A stretch of DNA of 64,000 nt. Origin: Saprospiraceae bacterium. Its GTDB lineage: Bacteria > Bacteroidota > Bacteroidia > Chitinophagales > Saprospiraceae. The DNA is taken from positions 1,317,001 to 1,381,000 of the forward strand of contig JAWKLJ010000002.1 in the NCBI GenBank assembly GCA_041392805.1, read 5' to 3'. Position 1 is the first letter of the stretch, and each line of letters opens with the position of its first letter. Below the pieces are notes generated by a model, which saw only the letters and a program-made list of their open reading frames with translations, had not been told where the DNA came from and did no database searches. Position numbers and translations under genes: made by a program. Positions 14,851 through 24,441 of this stretch are shown here, piece after piece.

Positions 14851-17268
14851 ATGATAAAAAATTACTTCAAAATTGCCTGGCGTAACCTGCTTAGAAACAA
14901 GCTTTATTCCTTACTCAATATCGGAGGACTGGCGCTTGGGTTGGCTACCTGCGTGGTCATCTTGCTTTTCGTAAAAAACGAATTGAGTTATGATCGTTTT
15001 AATGAAAAAGCCGATCGGATGGTACGCGTGGTGTTTCGGGCGGATATTGATGGTGGGAAAATAAATGAGGCGAATGTAATGCCTCCTACGGCCCAAACCT
15101 TGCTAAACGATTACCCTGAAGTAGAAGAAGCTACTCGACTTCGGAGTTACGGTAAACCCAAGGTGAATATTGGGGAAAATACGTTCAAAGAAGGCAAGTT
15201 TGCTTTCGTCGATGCCAATTTTTTTCAGGTATTTACCCTGCCGCTGATCAAAGGTGATCCCCAAACGGCATTGATTGAACCTAATACGATCATTATTTCT
15301 GAGAAGATGGCCGACCGTTTTTTTGGGGAAGAAGAGCCCATCGGGCAGGTATTGAACTTTCAGGAATGGAACCAATCTTATAAAGTGACGGGGGTCATGG
15401 AAGAGGTGCCTCAAAATGCGCATTTTCACTTTGACCTATTTGGTTCTATGGCGGGTTTGGAGGAAGCCAGGAAACCCAGCTGGATGACCTCGGAGTTTCA
15501 TACCTACCTGGTCTTAAGAAAAGGCTTCGACTACAAGGAACTAGAAGCCAAACTCCCGGAAGTAATCGAAAAATACATGGGCCCGCAATTGACCCAGGCC
15601 ATGGGGATTACCCTGGAGCAATTCCGGAATAAAGGCAATAAAATAGGGCTTTTCCTCCAGCCATTGACGGAGATTCACCTCTATTCGGACGTAAACCTGG
15701 GCTTGGAGCCAGGTGGCGATGTTCGTTATGTTTATATTTTCAGTGCTGTTGCCTTTTTTATGTTGATCATTGCCTGTATTAATTTTATCAATTTGACGAC
15801 GGCTAGTGCCACCAAACGGGCTCTGGAGGTGGGCGTCAGAAAAGTAATTGGCGCTCCAAAACGCCAGTTGATGGGCCAGTTTTTGACAGAATCTGTGCTC
15901 CTTACTTTTCTCGCTTTGTTTGCGGCATTGGCCTTGGTGCAGGCGACTTTGCCTACCTTTAATCGTTTGGCTGACAAAAACTTAAGCTTTGACTTGTTAG
16001 CTGATCCTATTTTGCCTATAGGACTTTTAGTTCTTGGCCTGGTGGTTGGTTTGGTGGCTGGTTTGTATCCTGCCTTTTTTCTTGCAGGCTTTAAACCAAT
16101 AGCTGTTTTAAAAGGAAAGTTCAGTACTGACAAAAGCAGCGCAGGTTTGCGAAGTGGTCTGGTCGTCTTCCAGTTTTTTGTCTCTACGGTTATGATTGTT
16201 GGCACCATTGTAATCTATCAGCAATTAGCCTACATTCAGCACAAGAAGTTGGGTTACGATAAAGATCAGCTATTGGTTTTGCCAGATACCTGGATGCTTG
16301 GTCAACAAGAGGAAGTGTTCCGCCAGCAAATACTTAATGATCCTCGGGTGCTGAATGCCACCGTATCGGCTTATCGACCTGCCGGTTATTCTGCCAATAA
16401 CAACTCCATGGCCTATCCCGATGGCAAGGAATCTGATTTGATGAGGACCTTGGAATATAGGGTTGACGAGCAGTATATTCCAACCTTTGGGATGAAAATG
16501 GCAGCGGGACGAAACTTTTCAACTGACTTTTCGACGGATAGTACGGCTATTATCATCAACCAATCTGCCGTTACGGCTTTTGGATGGGAGGACGCCCTGG
16601 GGCATACGATCACTCGGCTCAAAAATAACGATGGTACTAAAATAGTATACCAGGTGATTGGTGTGGTAGAAGATTTTCACTTCAAATCCTTGCACGAGCC
16701 CATCACCCCCTTGTTGATGGTATTGGGAAAAAGCTCAGGTTTGACCATCAAAGCTAAAACGGCAGATATGAATAGCCTCATTGCTTCCTTACAGGAACAG
16801 TGGACCACATTAAAACCCGACGAACCTTTCTCCTACGGCTTTATCGATGAATTACTGCGAGAAACTTACCTATCGGAGCAAAAAAGCGGGCAAATCTTGA
16901 AAATATTTTCGCTGCTCACCATTTTAGTATCCTGTTTAGGTTTGTTTGGCCTGGCCACCTTTACGGCCGATCAGCGCAAAAAAGAGATTGGTGTTCGCAA
17001 GGTATTGGGGGCGACGGAGCAGCAAATCACCTGGCTGCTTTCGCGGGATTTCCTAAAGTTGGTTTTCATTGCCTGTTTATTGGCTGTCCCTGTTGCTTAT
17101 TGGGGGATGACCAAATGGCTGCAAGATTTTGCCTATCGGATAGAGATGGAATGGTGGGTTTTCGTCCTTGCGGGATTCAGCACGGGTCTTATTGCCCTAT
17201 TGACGGTGAGTTACCATGCGATAAGATCGGCTTTGCTGAATCCGGTGGAGGCACTAAAAACGGAATAA
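14851..17268 (+). CDS. large FtsX/MacB-type ABC transporter permease, paralog 2
   Basis: The ATG at 14851 was chosen over an in-frame GTG at 14815 because MIKNYFKIAWRNLLRNK matches the family N-terminus and the GTG lies in a palindrome arm. The product is 805 residues with the same two-FtsX architecture as the protein at 7305: TM1 at about 20-42, a periplasmic MacB-like domain, a three-TM FtsX block at about 290-425, a second periplasmic domain, and a final FtsX block at about 680-805 with GLFGLATFTADQRKKEIGVRK. No ATPase partner is adjacent. It is probably part of a MacB-like efflux or envelope stress family that is expanded in this phylum. Confidence 0.87.
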   Translation: MIKNYFKIAWRNLLRNKLYSLLNIGGLALGLATCVVILLFVKNELSYDRFNEKADRMVRVVFRADIDGGKINEANVMPPTAQTLLNDYPEVEEATRLRSYGKPKVNIGENTFKEGKFAFVDANFFQVFTLPLIKGDPQTALIEPNTIIISEKMADRFFGEEEPIGQVLNFQEWNQSYKVTGVMEEVPQNAHFHFDLFGSMAGLEEARKPSWMTSEFHTYLVLRKGFDYKELEAKLPEVIEKYMGPQLTQAMGITLEQFRNKGNKIGLFLQPLTEIHLYSDVNLGLEPGGDVRYVYIFSAVAFFMLIIACINFINLTTASATKRALEVGVRKVIGAPKRQLMGQFLTESVLLTFLALFAALALVQATLPTFNRLADKNLSFDLLADPILPIGLLVLGLVVGLVAGLYPAFFLAGFKPIAVLKGKFSTDKSSAGLRSGLVVFQFFVSTVMIVGTIVIYQQLAYIQHKKLGYDKDQLLVLPDTWMLGQQEEVFRQQILNDPRVLNATVSAYRPAGYSANNNSMAYPDGKESDLMRTLEYRVDEQYIPTFGMKMAAGRNFSTDFSTDSTAIIINQSAVTAFGWEDALGHTITRLKNNDGTKIVYQVIGVVEDFHFKSLHEPITPLLMVLGKSSGLTIKAKTADMNSLIASLQEQWTTLKPDEPFSYGFIDELLRETYLSEQKSGQILKIFSLLTILVSCLGLFGLATFTADQRKKEIGVRKVLGATEQQITWLLSRDFLKLVFIACLLAVPVAYWGMTKWLQDFAYRIEMEWWVFVLAGFSTGLIALLTVSYHAIRSALLNPVEALKTE

Positions 17269-17329
17269 ATTGTGCGGGAAACTTTTTAGTTTAGCGGGTG
17301 TTAGCATTCCTAATTAATAAACGCAGGCG

Positions 17330-18304
17330 ATGAAACATTTACGCACCTTCCAAAGCATAGGCATGATAAGTTTGCTCCTATGGCCCTTTTTGCTCAGCGC
17401 TCAAAAATTTGAATTCGCCATGATTGGCGATATGCCTTACCAGGAGGCTGATGTCGTCAAATTTGAAAACCTGATCGAGGCATTGAATGGGGATAGACGG
17501 GTTAAATGGGTCATGCATACCGGCGATATTAAAACGGGCGACACGCCATGTACGGACGAATATTTCCAGAACCGTTTTGATTTATACCAAAAGATCAAAA
17601 AGCCATTTATCATTACACCGGGTGACAATGAATGGACCGACTGCCACCGCAATGGCGCCGGTAAATATGATCCATTGGAAAGACTGGGCGCCTTACGGGC
17701 CCTTTTTTTTAAAGATTCCCACCATAGTCTTGGCCAGCATCCAATGCCTTTGGAAAGCCAGAAGGACCTTGCAGGTTTCGAAAATTATCCAGAGAATCAG
17801 CGCTGGGAGAAGCATGGCGTATGGTTTGCTACTTGTCATGTAGTGGGCAGCCAAAATGGGATGGCGCCTTTTGCAGGGCGCACTGGAGCCCACGACCAGG
17901 AAGTCGCCGATAGAACCCAGGCGGCTATTTATTGGCTGAAGGAGACGTTCGACAAAGCAAAAGATGATAAAGGGGTATTAATTATGATTCATGCCAACCC
18001 CCATCTGGAACAAGCCGCTGATTCCGTTGCTACCAAAGGGTTTTATGCCTTTTTGACCGCCTTGGAGGAAGCCGTTATCCGATTTGGCAAGCCGGTTTTG
18101 TTCGTGCATGGCGATTCTCATTATTTTCGTTATGATAAACCGCTGCTTGATAGGAAAACCAAAAGGCGAATTGAAAACTTCACCCGTTTAGAAGTCTTTG
18201 GCGCCAGTGATGTTCATTGGGTAAAAGTTGTGGTCAATCCCAAAGACCCGAATGTATTTCAGGTTAGGCAAGAACTGGTTCGTGCAAATTTTGAACGTCA
18301 TTAG
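17330..18304 (+). CDS. secreted metallophosphoesterase (calcineurin-like)
   Basis: This 324-residue protein has a signal peptide ending LLSAQ. The metallophosphoesterase ligand pattern is present: GD in MIGDMPY (D34), GD in HTGDIKTGD, GDNE in TPGDNEWTDC, and later His residues in IHANPH and VHGDSHYF. The family hydrolyses phosphomono- or diesters with a two-metal centre. The substrate is not evident; export suggests periplasmic or extracellular phosphate scavenging or signalling. It ends 9 bp from the end of the convergent lipoprotein gene, with no obvious terminator between. Confidence 0.82.
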   Translation: MKHLRTFQSIGMISLLLWPFLLSAQKFEFAMIGDMPYQEADVVKFENLIEALNGDRRVKWVMHTGDIKTGDTPCTDEYFQNRFDLYQKIKKPFIITPGDNEWTDCHRNGAGKYDPLERLGALRALFFKDSHHSLGQHPMPLESQKDLAGFENYPENQRWEKHGVWFATCHVVGSQNGMAPFAGRTGAHDQEVADRTQAAIYWLKETFDKAKDDKGVLIMIHANPHLEQAADSVATKGFYAFLTALEEAVIRFGKPVLFVHGDSHYFRYDKPLLDRKTKRRIENFTRLEVFGASDVHWVKVVVNPKDPNVFQVRQELVRANFERH

Positions 18305-18313
18305 CTGCAAAGT

Positions 18314-19000
18314 TTACTCCCTTCCCCAGGCATCATTGAGGTCAAAATAGAGGCTTTCGCAAAAGGCAAGATAATCTTTGACCTGGACGCGTGTTTGGTC
18401 TAAGGCTGAGCGAAAAGCTTTTTTTTGCTCGATTTCTATTGGAGCATTTTGAAGGGAGTCAACTAGCTCATGGTTTAAAAAGTGTAGGCCCAACAAGTGT
18501 TTTTGTGCACCCAATAAGGTTTTGGGCGCTAATGGCGCTGCGATGAGTTGTTTGGCTGCGCCATAATAAAAAGGGCTAGTTTCTAATTTTTGTTGGATAA
18601 GAGAAAGTCGTTCAGGAAGGCTGATCGTTTCATCGGATAATATTTTTTTGCAATAGCCAGGCAGGTTGTACAAAGAAGGATCATTCCGACAAGCTGCCCA
18701 TTTGGTTTTTATGGCAGCTATTTGGTTCAGGTATGCTTTTCGTTGGCTCCACTGACTTTTAGGCAGGATGGCGGTTTTTAAAGCTTCTAGTTGTGTATAG
18801 AAATGATCCAAATGGGTCCACTGCAGCTGTAGTTCTTCCGGAGCGGTTAAATAGAAAGAATCTGGGGAAGCTTCAAAATAGGCCAAGGGATTATTTTGTT
18901 GGAAGTTGGCTAGCCATTGGTCAAAAGCACTGGGCTCTTTTTTGCATCCGCTCAAAAGGAGTATCAAAAATAGAAAGGAAAAAGCCTTCGTTGTTTTCAT
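18314..19000 (-). CDS. small lipoprotein of unknown function
   Basis: This is a 228-residue protein with a clear lipoprotein signal (LFLILLLSGC, Cys19). The rest is almost wholly alpha-helical by composition, with many Gln, Leu and Lys and no recognisable motif. It has two further Cys in the middle (near AACRNDPS and GYCKK). It is transcribed alone. I do not recognise a family. Confidence 0.6.
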   Translation of the reverse strand: MKTTKAFSFLFLILLLSGCKKEPSAFDQWLANFQQNNPLAYFEASPDSFYLTAPEELQLQWTHLDHFYTQLEALKTAILPKSQWSQRKAYLNQIAAIKTKWAACRNDPSLYNLPGYCKKILSDETISLPERLSLIQQKLETSPFYYGAAKQLIAAPLAPKTLLGAQKHLLGLHFLNHELVDSLQNAPIEIEQKKAFRSALDQTRVQVKDYLAFCESLYFDLNDAWGRE

Positions 19001-19200
19001 ATAGAAAGGGTAGTGTTGGGCTAAATGTAAGCAAATTTGGCGAAAAAAAATTGCTGCGGAAAGTAGTTGGTGACGCTTCTGCGTCGCTGCATGGCTGCTT
19101 CAGCAGCGCAAGTTGTGCCGCTCAGTTCAAGCACCAAAACGTTTTCCTGTTAGAATGGCATAGTATTTGACAGGGCAGCCATTAATGAGTATAAAAATCT

Positions 19201-19767
19201 ATGAGTAAAACCCTCAAAATAATAGGCCTTTTCATGGTGATATTGATCCTATTTAAAAGCCCCTTTTATAGATTAACGATAAAATATAGAGAAATAGGAA
19301 TACGGCCGGAGGTAAAGATTAAAGATGAAATGCTAATTAAAGTTATAAAAATCAAGTCGATAAATAGAGAAATGAATATGGAAGGTATAGTAGAAATAGC
19401 AAATGAAATAACAAATACTGAATTAGCATTCACTATCCGACAAAAATCCAATGACCCTAATGAATTGATATATTTAAAACGTGCAAATTGTATGGGATAT
19501 TCCGCTATGTTCAATTCAATTGCAAATTATCTGATAAGGGAAAATGGTTTGGAGACAAAAATTGAAGCTCAGCACAAAATTGGAAAATTGGAATTTTTGG
19601 GAATTGATCTGCATCAGTTTTTTGAAAACCCTTTCTATAAAAATCATGATTATAACCAAATAAGAAACCTGGAATCGGGAAAAATTGTTTCAATAGACCC
19701 AAGTGTAAGCGATTACCTATGGATAAAGAAAATAACAACAAATCAACAAAGAGATGATTCGAAGTGA
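19201..19767 (+). CDS. membrane-anchored transglutaminase-like protein
   Basis: This 188-residue protein has an N-terminal TM anchor (about 5-20). NCMGYSAMFNSIANYL (Cys97), KNHDYNQI (His149) and VSIDPSVSDYLW (Asp166) are ordered and spaced like the Cys-His-Asp triad of transglutaminase-like cysteine peptidases. The body preceding Cys97 is short for the family, about 75 residues. Codon and base use are much more A/T-rich than in neighbours, which suggests recent acquisition. Function is inferred from the triad only; cross-linking, peptidase or a non-catalytic role are all possible. Confidence 0.55.
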   Translation: MSKTLKIIGLFMVILILFKSPFYRLTIKYREIGIRPEVKIKDEMLIKVIKIKSINREMNMEGIVEIANEITNTELAFTIRQKSNDPNELIYLKRANCMGYSAMFNSIANYLIRENGLETKIEAQHKIGKLEFLGIDLHQFFENPFYKNHDYNQIRNLESGKIVSIDPSVSDYLWIKKITTNQQRDDSK

Positions 19768-19911
19768 TGATTGGGTAGTTCAAAAAAATCCTTGCGCTGT
19801 GTGCCATGCTGAATAGTTACGCGACAGGAAAAAAAGTACATGCTTACCAAATGAAAAGCATTTTTATAGGCCGTTATCAGAATTCCCTGTTTCCTGCTCT
19901 TTGATCGAAAA

Positions 19912-21213
19912 TCATTTTTGAATCATCGTTTGCAATTCCTTTACGATCAGCTCAATATCGTTTGTTCTCAGTGTCAGTTTTCCCTTATCATCAATAAGCA
20001 CATAGGTTGGGAATGCCTTTACGTTATACCCCTGGACAATCCCACTTTCCTCTTCGGAAGCGACCTCGCATATTTGAGGCCAGTCCATATCATGCTCGCC
20101 GGAGATTTTGAGCAGCAGATCCAAATTTTCCGAAGATTCGGAAGCGATCCCGATCAGACCAAGATCATCTCCATAAGTGGTGCTTATCTTTTTAAGGATG
20201 GGCATATCTTTTTTACACGGTCCGCACCAACTACCCCAAAAGTGTATTAGCGTGGGCTGGTCGGTAAGCTCAGGGGAATAACCCACGACCTTCCCATCCA
20301 AAAAGTTCAAAGCTTCGAAAGCGGCGACTTTTTGGTTTTCCAGCGCTAATTTCTCTTCATAGTTCTGCCGGGAATCAACTGCGGTCAGGGTAGCCGTCTC
20401 GCGAAGGGGATCAACGGAGATATCGAAAACGTCATCCCCCATAATTATCTTTTTATAGGGATAAAAAATAGTTTCCTCGAATTTACCTACCGGAACTCCC
20501 GCAGCCTTTTCCCGGATAAATATTTTCAAGCGCTCAAAAGAGCGGTCCACCCTGTCCTGCTGAATATAAATCTGGAAGCGTTTCCCATGATAAGAAAATT
20601 CTCCCGTCCGATGTTCAGCCAACAGCAGTAAGAAAGTGTAATCGAACCAAGCCAGAAGCTGTTCATAATTAGGGCGGTCGGGGCTGGGGAACATAATAAA
20701 GTTGGGCAACACTTCAACGAAGATGTTTTTTCTATGCATATCCTCTCCAGCAGTTTGGGTATAGTTTATGAGTAGCTCGTTTCCCGTAAATCTATCCAGT
20801 TTTGAGGATTTATCCAAGGTGTATACTTCCGGAAATACTCCTCTATTGGCATAGCCCAGAAATTCTTGCTGATCATACGGAAAATTAAACAAACGATCAT
20901 CGCTGAGATCATTATTGCGATTGGCGTCAATGATAATAATCTTCTCTTTTTGATATAAACCACATACCGCCAGCAAGTTATCTTTTTTCGAGACATCATC
21001 GGAAAGCGGAATTTCGAAGACTCTATAATCCTTCAAAAAGGAGGGTACACCTTCGGGAACAATATCTACCGCATACTTTTCGTAGACATAAGCCCGGGTG
21101 GCTGTCGGAAATGCGCCTATTTTTTTGTACAAATCAACGCTTATGGAATTAACCTGAGCGTTTAGCGCAAAACAGGAAAAGAAACAACCAAATATTAGAA
21201 TTCTCCAAGGCAT
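19912..21213 (-). CDS. exported TlpA/ResA-like thioredoxin-domain protein
   Basis: This 433-residue protein has a signal peptide (GCFFSCFALNAQ). Residues about 30-290 form an uncharacterised beta-rich region seen in many Bacteroidota TlpA proteins. The C-terminal thioredoxin domain (about 295-433) has the redox motif WCGPC at 329-333 and the cis-Pro region AFPTYVLID. It probably reduces or exchanges disulfides on exported proteins. A hairpin with T-run lies between its start and a Cys-rich peptide frame upstream on the same strand, suggesting co-transcription with attenuation. Confidence 0.85.
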   Translation of the reverse strand: MPWRILIFGCFFSCFALNAQVNSISVDLYKKIGAFPTATRAYVYEKYAVDIVPEGVPSFLKDYRVFEIPLSDDVSKKDNLLAVCGLYQKEKIIIIDANRNNDLSDDRLFNFPYDQQEFLGYANRGVFPEVYTLDKSSKLDRFTGNELLINYTQTAGEDMHRKNIFVEVLPNFIMFPSPDRPNYEQLLAWFDYTFLLLLAEHRTGEFSYHGKRFQIYIQQDRVDRSFERLKIFIREKAAGVPVGKFEETIFYPYKKIIMGDDVFDISVDPLRETATLTAVDSRQNYEEKLALENQKVAAFEALNFLDGKVVGYSPELTDQPTLIHFWGSWCGPCKKDMPILKKISTTYGDDLGLIGIASESSENLDLLLKISGEHDMDWPQICEVASEEESGIVQGYNVKAFPTYVLIDDKGKLTLRTNDIELIVKELQTMIQK

Positions 21214-21237
21214 GGTGGTAGATTTTATTTATAAAAA

Positions 21238-21270
21238 GCTTGACTATAGTTAACTTTACTACAGTCAAGC
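21238..21270 (-). terminator. terminator/attenuator hairpin between Cys-rich peptide ORF and thioredoxin gene
   Basis: Arms GCTTGACT (21238-21245) and AGTCAAGC (21263-21270) pair, with inner AGT/ACT pairing. Read on the minus strand the stem is followed at once by TTTTTATAAA. That is an intrinsic terminator shape. It would end a short transcript starting upstream and partly read through into the thioredoxin gene. Confidence 0.65.
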
Positions 21271-21292
21271 AAGAGTGTGTTAATTAAATAGA

Positions 21293-21532
21293 TTAATAAT
21301 TAGCACAGTTCTGCAAATCATTGGTACAGCAGTATTGTCCAGGTAAAAGCGTGCAGGTTCTGGCACCACCTGGGGCACAGGTTACACAAGAGCCGCCGGA
21401 AACACAACTGAGATGGCTGATTTCTCTCAGAAAGGGCAAAGTAAAGTTGCGACCGTAAAAATTGTAATCATTTAAATCGGATTCGTAACTATTCAGAAAT
21501 GTTTGATTAGAAAGTGTGGAGTAGATCGAATT
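21293..21532 (-). CDS. possible small Cys-rich peptide ORF without canonical start
   Basis: A minus-strand frame of 79 codons is open from 21532 to a TAA at 21293-21295. The last 35 residues have eight Cys in a C-x6-C-x2-C pattern with a later CC (pieces: SCVSGGSCVTCAPGG, QYCCTNDLQNC), which resembles small Cys-rich exported or modified peptides of Bacteroidota. No ATG or GTG precedes this region; the only ordinary alternative start is TTG at 21437-21439, giving 48 residues. It may therefore be a decayed gene or use a rare start. A terminator-like hairpin follows, then an exported thioredoxin. Upstream 21540-21657 is A/T-rich with homopolymer runs and shows no ORF. Confidence 0.35.
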   Translation of the reverse strand, partial: NSIYSTLSNQTFLNSYESDLNDYNFYGRNFTLPFLREISHLSCVSGGSCVTCAPGGARTCTLLPGQYCCTNDLQNCANY

Positions 21533-21817
21533 TTAAATTTTAGCGCGTTATATTAATGCGTTTTTCTTACTACAATATAGGTCCGCTTTTTTTTTTTTCA
21601 AAATTTTTAATGTTAATTTTTTTATTTAACTAAAAAAAACGTGCTAACTACCTTGAGATGATTACTTTGACAGACCCAGACCCAGACCCAGACTCAGATG
21701 GAAACAATATTTAAATTGACCAACACAGATAATATTTAAAAAAAAGCATCCGGGTAAATTCTGTTCATTTGGATGATTTAGATACAGTAATGTGGCAAGT
21801 ATAATAAAAGAGCAAAA

Positions 21818-22188
21818 ATGAAATTTGAGCTATTAAAAGTATTAGATAATATTTTGGACTTATACAAATTGCCAAGAAATAAAGAGCGATTTGACAAGTA
21901 TTTGTATCTACTACAAGGAGCAAATAAGGATGAAATGATATTGCCTATTGCTGCCTTCAACCCAATGGGAAAGGAACTTGCTTTGACCAAAGTGGAGGCA
22001 CTATTAGCACTTGATGCAGAGATATTGGTGGAAAAATACCTTCAACTGATTATAACCTAAATCTAAATTTCTTTTACGGAGATGAAGAAACAAAAGATTT
22101 AAATTTTCCTTCATTTGGAATCCCGGTAAATGGTGGGTTTTATTTTGCGAAATACGTGGCAGATAAAAGGAGGAAAGAATGCCTGTAG
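21818..22188 (+). pseudogene. hypothetical small gene, apparently frameshifted
   Basis: The first part (21818-22060, 80 residues, starts MKFELLKVLDNILDLYKLP) stops early, but another plus frame (frame of the TAG at 22186) carries a coding-like continuation, with pieces such as DYNLNLNFFYGDEETKDL and VNGGFYFAKYVADKRRKE. Joining the two by a single frameshift near 22010-22040 gives about 120 residues. No family is recognised. It may be a real broken gene or a sequencing error. Confidence 0.45.
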
Positions 22189-22200
22189 GCCTGTAGCGTC

Positions 22201-22875
22201 CTAGCCCTCCATTCGCTCCTTTGCCCATTCCAAAGCCAGCGCCAGCTGACCATCGGGGCTAAGGTTGGTATTATCAAGCAAAATAGCATCTTCGGCTTGT
22301 CTGAGCGGGCTATCCTGTCTGGTGGAGTCAATGTTATCTCTTTCGAGGAGGTTTTGTCGAACCGTTTCGATGGGAATGGTCTGCCCTTTCTGTTGCAATT
22401 CAAGGAACCTGCGTTGGGTGCGTACTTCGGGGTCGGCGGTGACAAAAAGCTTTAGTTCTGCCTGAGGGAATACGACCGTTCCTATATCCCGGCCATCCAT
22501 GACAATGCCCTTTTCTTTTCCCATTTCTTGCTGTTGATGAACCATTGCCTTTCTTACGATAGGGATAGCAGCGACCAGACTGACCTTGGACGATACAGTC
22601 ATGCTTCTGATCTCTTCCTCCACATCTTCGTCGTTCAAATACGTTCGATTGCCAGCAGGGCTGGCTACAAATCGGATTTTAATGTCAGTTAAAGCCTGTT
22701 TTACTGCTTCCAAGTTATCCAGATTGATCGCTTTTCGGATCAAAAACAAGGTAACGGCCCGATACATGGCCCCGGAGTCTACGAAACCATAACCCAGCCT
22801 GACTGCTAAACCTTTGGCTAGGGTACTCTTTCCACAAGAGGAAAAGCCATCAATGGCAATGATGATTTTTTTCAC
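22201..22875 (-). CDS. cmk: cytidylate kinase
   Basis: This phosphorylates CMP and dCMP with ATP in pyrimidine salvage and turnover. It has a P-loop (GFSSCGKST), the CMP-site segment (DSGAMYRA), DGRDIGT, and the lid region (RRFLELQQKG) with RDxxDSTRxDSPL. The GTG at 22873-22875 was chosen because MKKIIIAIDG is the family start and gives 224 residues, the usual length. An upstream in-frame ATG (22932) would overlap the preceding gene by 31 bp and add 19 unrelated residues. It follows the 503-residue hypothetical by 26 bp on the same strand and is probably co-transcribed. Confidence 0.93.
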   Translation of the reverse strand: MKKIIIAIDGFSSCGKSTLAKGLAVRLGYGFVDSGAMYRAVTLFLIRKAINLDNLEAVKQALTDIKIRFVASPAGNRTYLNDEDVEEEIRSMTVSSKVSLVAAIPIVRKAMVHQQQEMGKEKGIVMDGRDIGTVVFPQAELKLFVTADPEVRTQRRFLELQQKGQTIPIETVRQNLLERDNIDSTRQDSPLRQAEDAILLDNTNLSPDGQLALALEWAKERMEG

Positions 22876-22901
22876 TAAATAGGTTGTTTTATTGGGTTTA
22901 G

Positions 22902-24413
22902 CTAACGGAATTGAAGCACTAGCAGGTCCCATAATTTCTCAAAAGGGATGATTTCTAATTCAGCAATGGCCCCCCTATAAAAGAAGGGTTGTTCTTTTAA
23001 CTGAGCCAGGTATTTGTCTGCATTTTTTAAGTTATTGACATCGTATTCCGCCTTTTTGAGTTGTTGGAGGAGTCGAATAAACTGGATAGGTCGGTAGTGA
23101 TCCTCCTTATTCAGTTGGCGTAGGGCAAATTGTTTAAACCTTTCTAGCTTATCATCTAAAGCCGAAAAATTTTTTTTGTTGGCCAATTGAAGGATTTCTA
23201 AAGTCAGGAGGAGAATGGCATAATTGCGATGGCTTTTCGGGTAGTTTTCGGGGGAGTTAAAATATTTTGAATGGCGAAAGATCTTGCTGGTAGATTTGAT
23301 TTGTAGGGCTGTTCCATAACCTTGGATATTGGCGAAAAATTCGATATAACCAGCGTAAATGGCCCATTTTTCTCGCAAGGGCTGGTCGAGTTTACGCAAT
23401 CCCGGGTTGGAAGTCGCCTGGTTGATAATCGCAATTGCGTTGATATAGTATTCGGTGTGTAAGGCCAAAAGCAAGTAGAGTTCCATGAAATTAAACCAAG
23501 GTTCGCTACCTGCAGGGAACCTATTTAGGCATTTTTCCGCATTGACCTTGCCTTTTCGATAATCCTGCTTGTGCAGATAGGCCGACATTTTTTTATTCTG
23601 AATGGCAATTAGCATTTCTTCCTGGTAATAGTCAGGGTGCGTTTCCATATATTGTTCAGCCTGGCCACAAACTTCCAGCATCGTTTCAAAATCGCGGAGT
23701 AGCTCAAAACGCATGGCCCATACCAGGTAAAGGTTGTAAAAAACGATTGGTGACTGCACATTTTCTGATAAAATGACTAATTGATCAGAAAAAGCATCTA
23801 TCTCATTTTGGAGTGGATTTTTACTAGTTAAGGGCTTTTGGTAATCCAGCATCACTTTCTGGTACGTTTCCTCCGATTGCAATTCAGCAGCTAGGATCGG
23901 CTCATATTTTTTGAGGGTATCATTATATAATTGGAATTCCTTTTCATCACCAGCTTCGGCAGCTTGTTGGCGCAAGATTCGGCTGCAATTGACAATCAAA
24001 TTGGAGAAATGGTATTTCTGTGACGTGGTCAGGATATGTCTTGCTAGCGAATTGGCCGTTTGGTTAGCGCCATAGTACAACAAAATTTTGACCATTGCCC
24101 ATTCTTTGTTGCAATTAAAATAGGCTCTGTCGTAATCACCGCTGGATGGCTTATTGATATCCAGAAAAAAGATCGTGTTGAGGAGTCTTTTCCTAAACCT
24201 GGACTTGAGTTGGCGATATTTGGGATCTTGTGGACTGCATTCGTAAAGGTAAGTAGCCGCATCGCGATCGTTTTTTAGCTTTCCGCTTGAAAGTGCTTCA
24301 TAAAACTCATTAAACTTTCCCGATTTGTTTTTTAAAGCCTGGTCATCAAAGATTTCAATCTTCTTTACCTTTTTTTTCGTGACGATTTTAATGATTTCGA
24401 GTAAATTCTTCAT
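22902..24413 (-). CDS. conserved-type alpha-helical protein of unknown function (TPR-like)
   Basis: This is a 503-residue cytoplasmic-looking protein with no signal peptide. After a basic N-terminal segment (KKKVKKIEIFDD), it is composed of helix pairs with aromatic and small residues spaced like degenerate TPR repeats from about residue 100 onward. I do not recognise a named family. It is upstream of cmk with short spacing, which suggests an operon. A D-family palindromic element begins 28 bp upstream of its start. Confidence 0.6.
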   Translation of the reverse strand: MKNLLEIIKIVTKKKVKKIEIFDDQALKNKSGKFNEFYEALSSGKLKNDRDAATYLYECSPQDPKYRQLKSRFRKRLLNTIFFLDINKPSSGDYDRAYFNCNKEWAMVKILLYYGANQTANSLARHILTTSQKYHFSNLIVNCSRILRQQAAEAGDEKEFQLYNDTLKKYEPILAAELQSEETYQKVMLDYQKPLTSKNPLQNEIDAFSDQLVILSENVQSPIVFYNLYLVWAMRFELLRDFETMLEVCGQAEQYMETHPDYYQEEMLIAIQNKKMSAYLHKQDYRKGKVNAEKCLNRFPAGSEPWFNFMELYLLLALHTEYYINAIAIINQATSNPGLRKLDQPLREKWAIYAGYIEFFANIQGYGTALQIKSTSKIFRHSKYFNSPENYPKSHRNYAILLLTLEILQLANKKNFSALDDKLERFKQFALRQLNKEDHYRPIQFIRLLQQLKKAEYDVNNLKNADKYLAQLKEQPFFYRGAIAELEIIPFEKLWDLLVLQFR

Positions 24414-24441
24414 GGATTATAATTTGGGGACCTTAAGGAAT

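Noticed and set aside
21658..21714. Mini-ORF with DPDPDPDSDGN, resembling a calcium repeat
   Set aside because: It is 18 codons, made by a 6-bp tandem repeat, with no leader or neighbours that support a protein.
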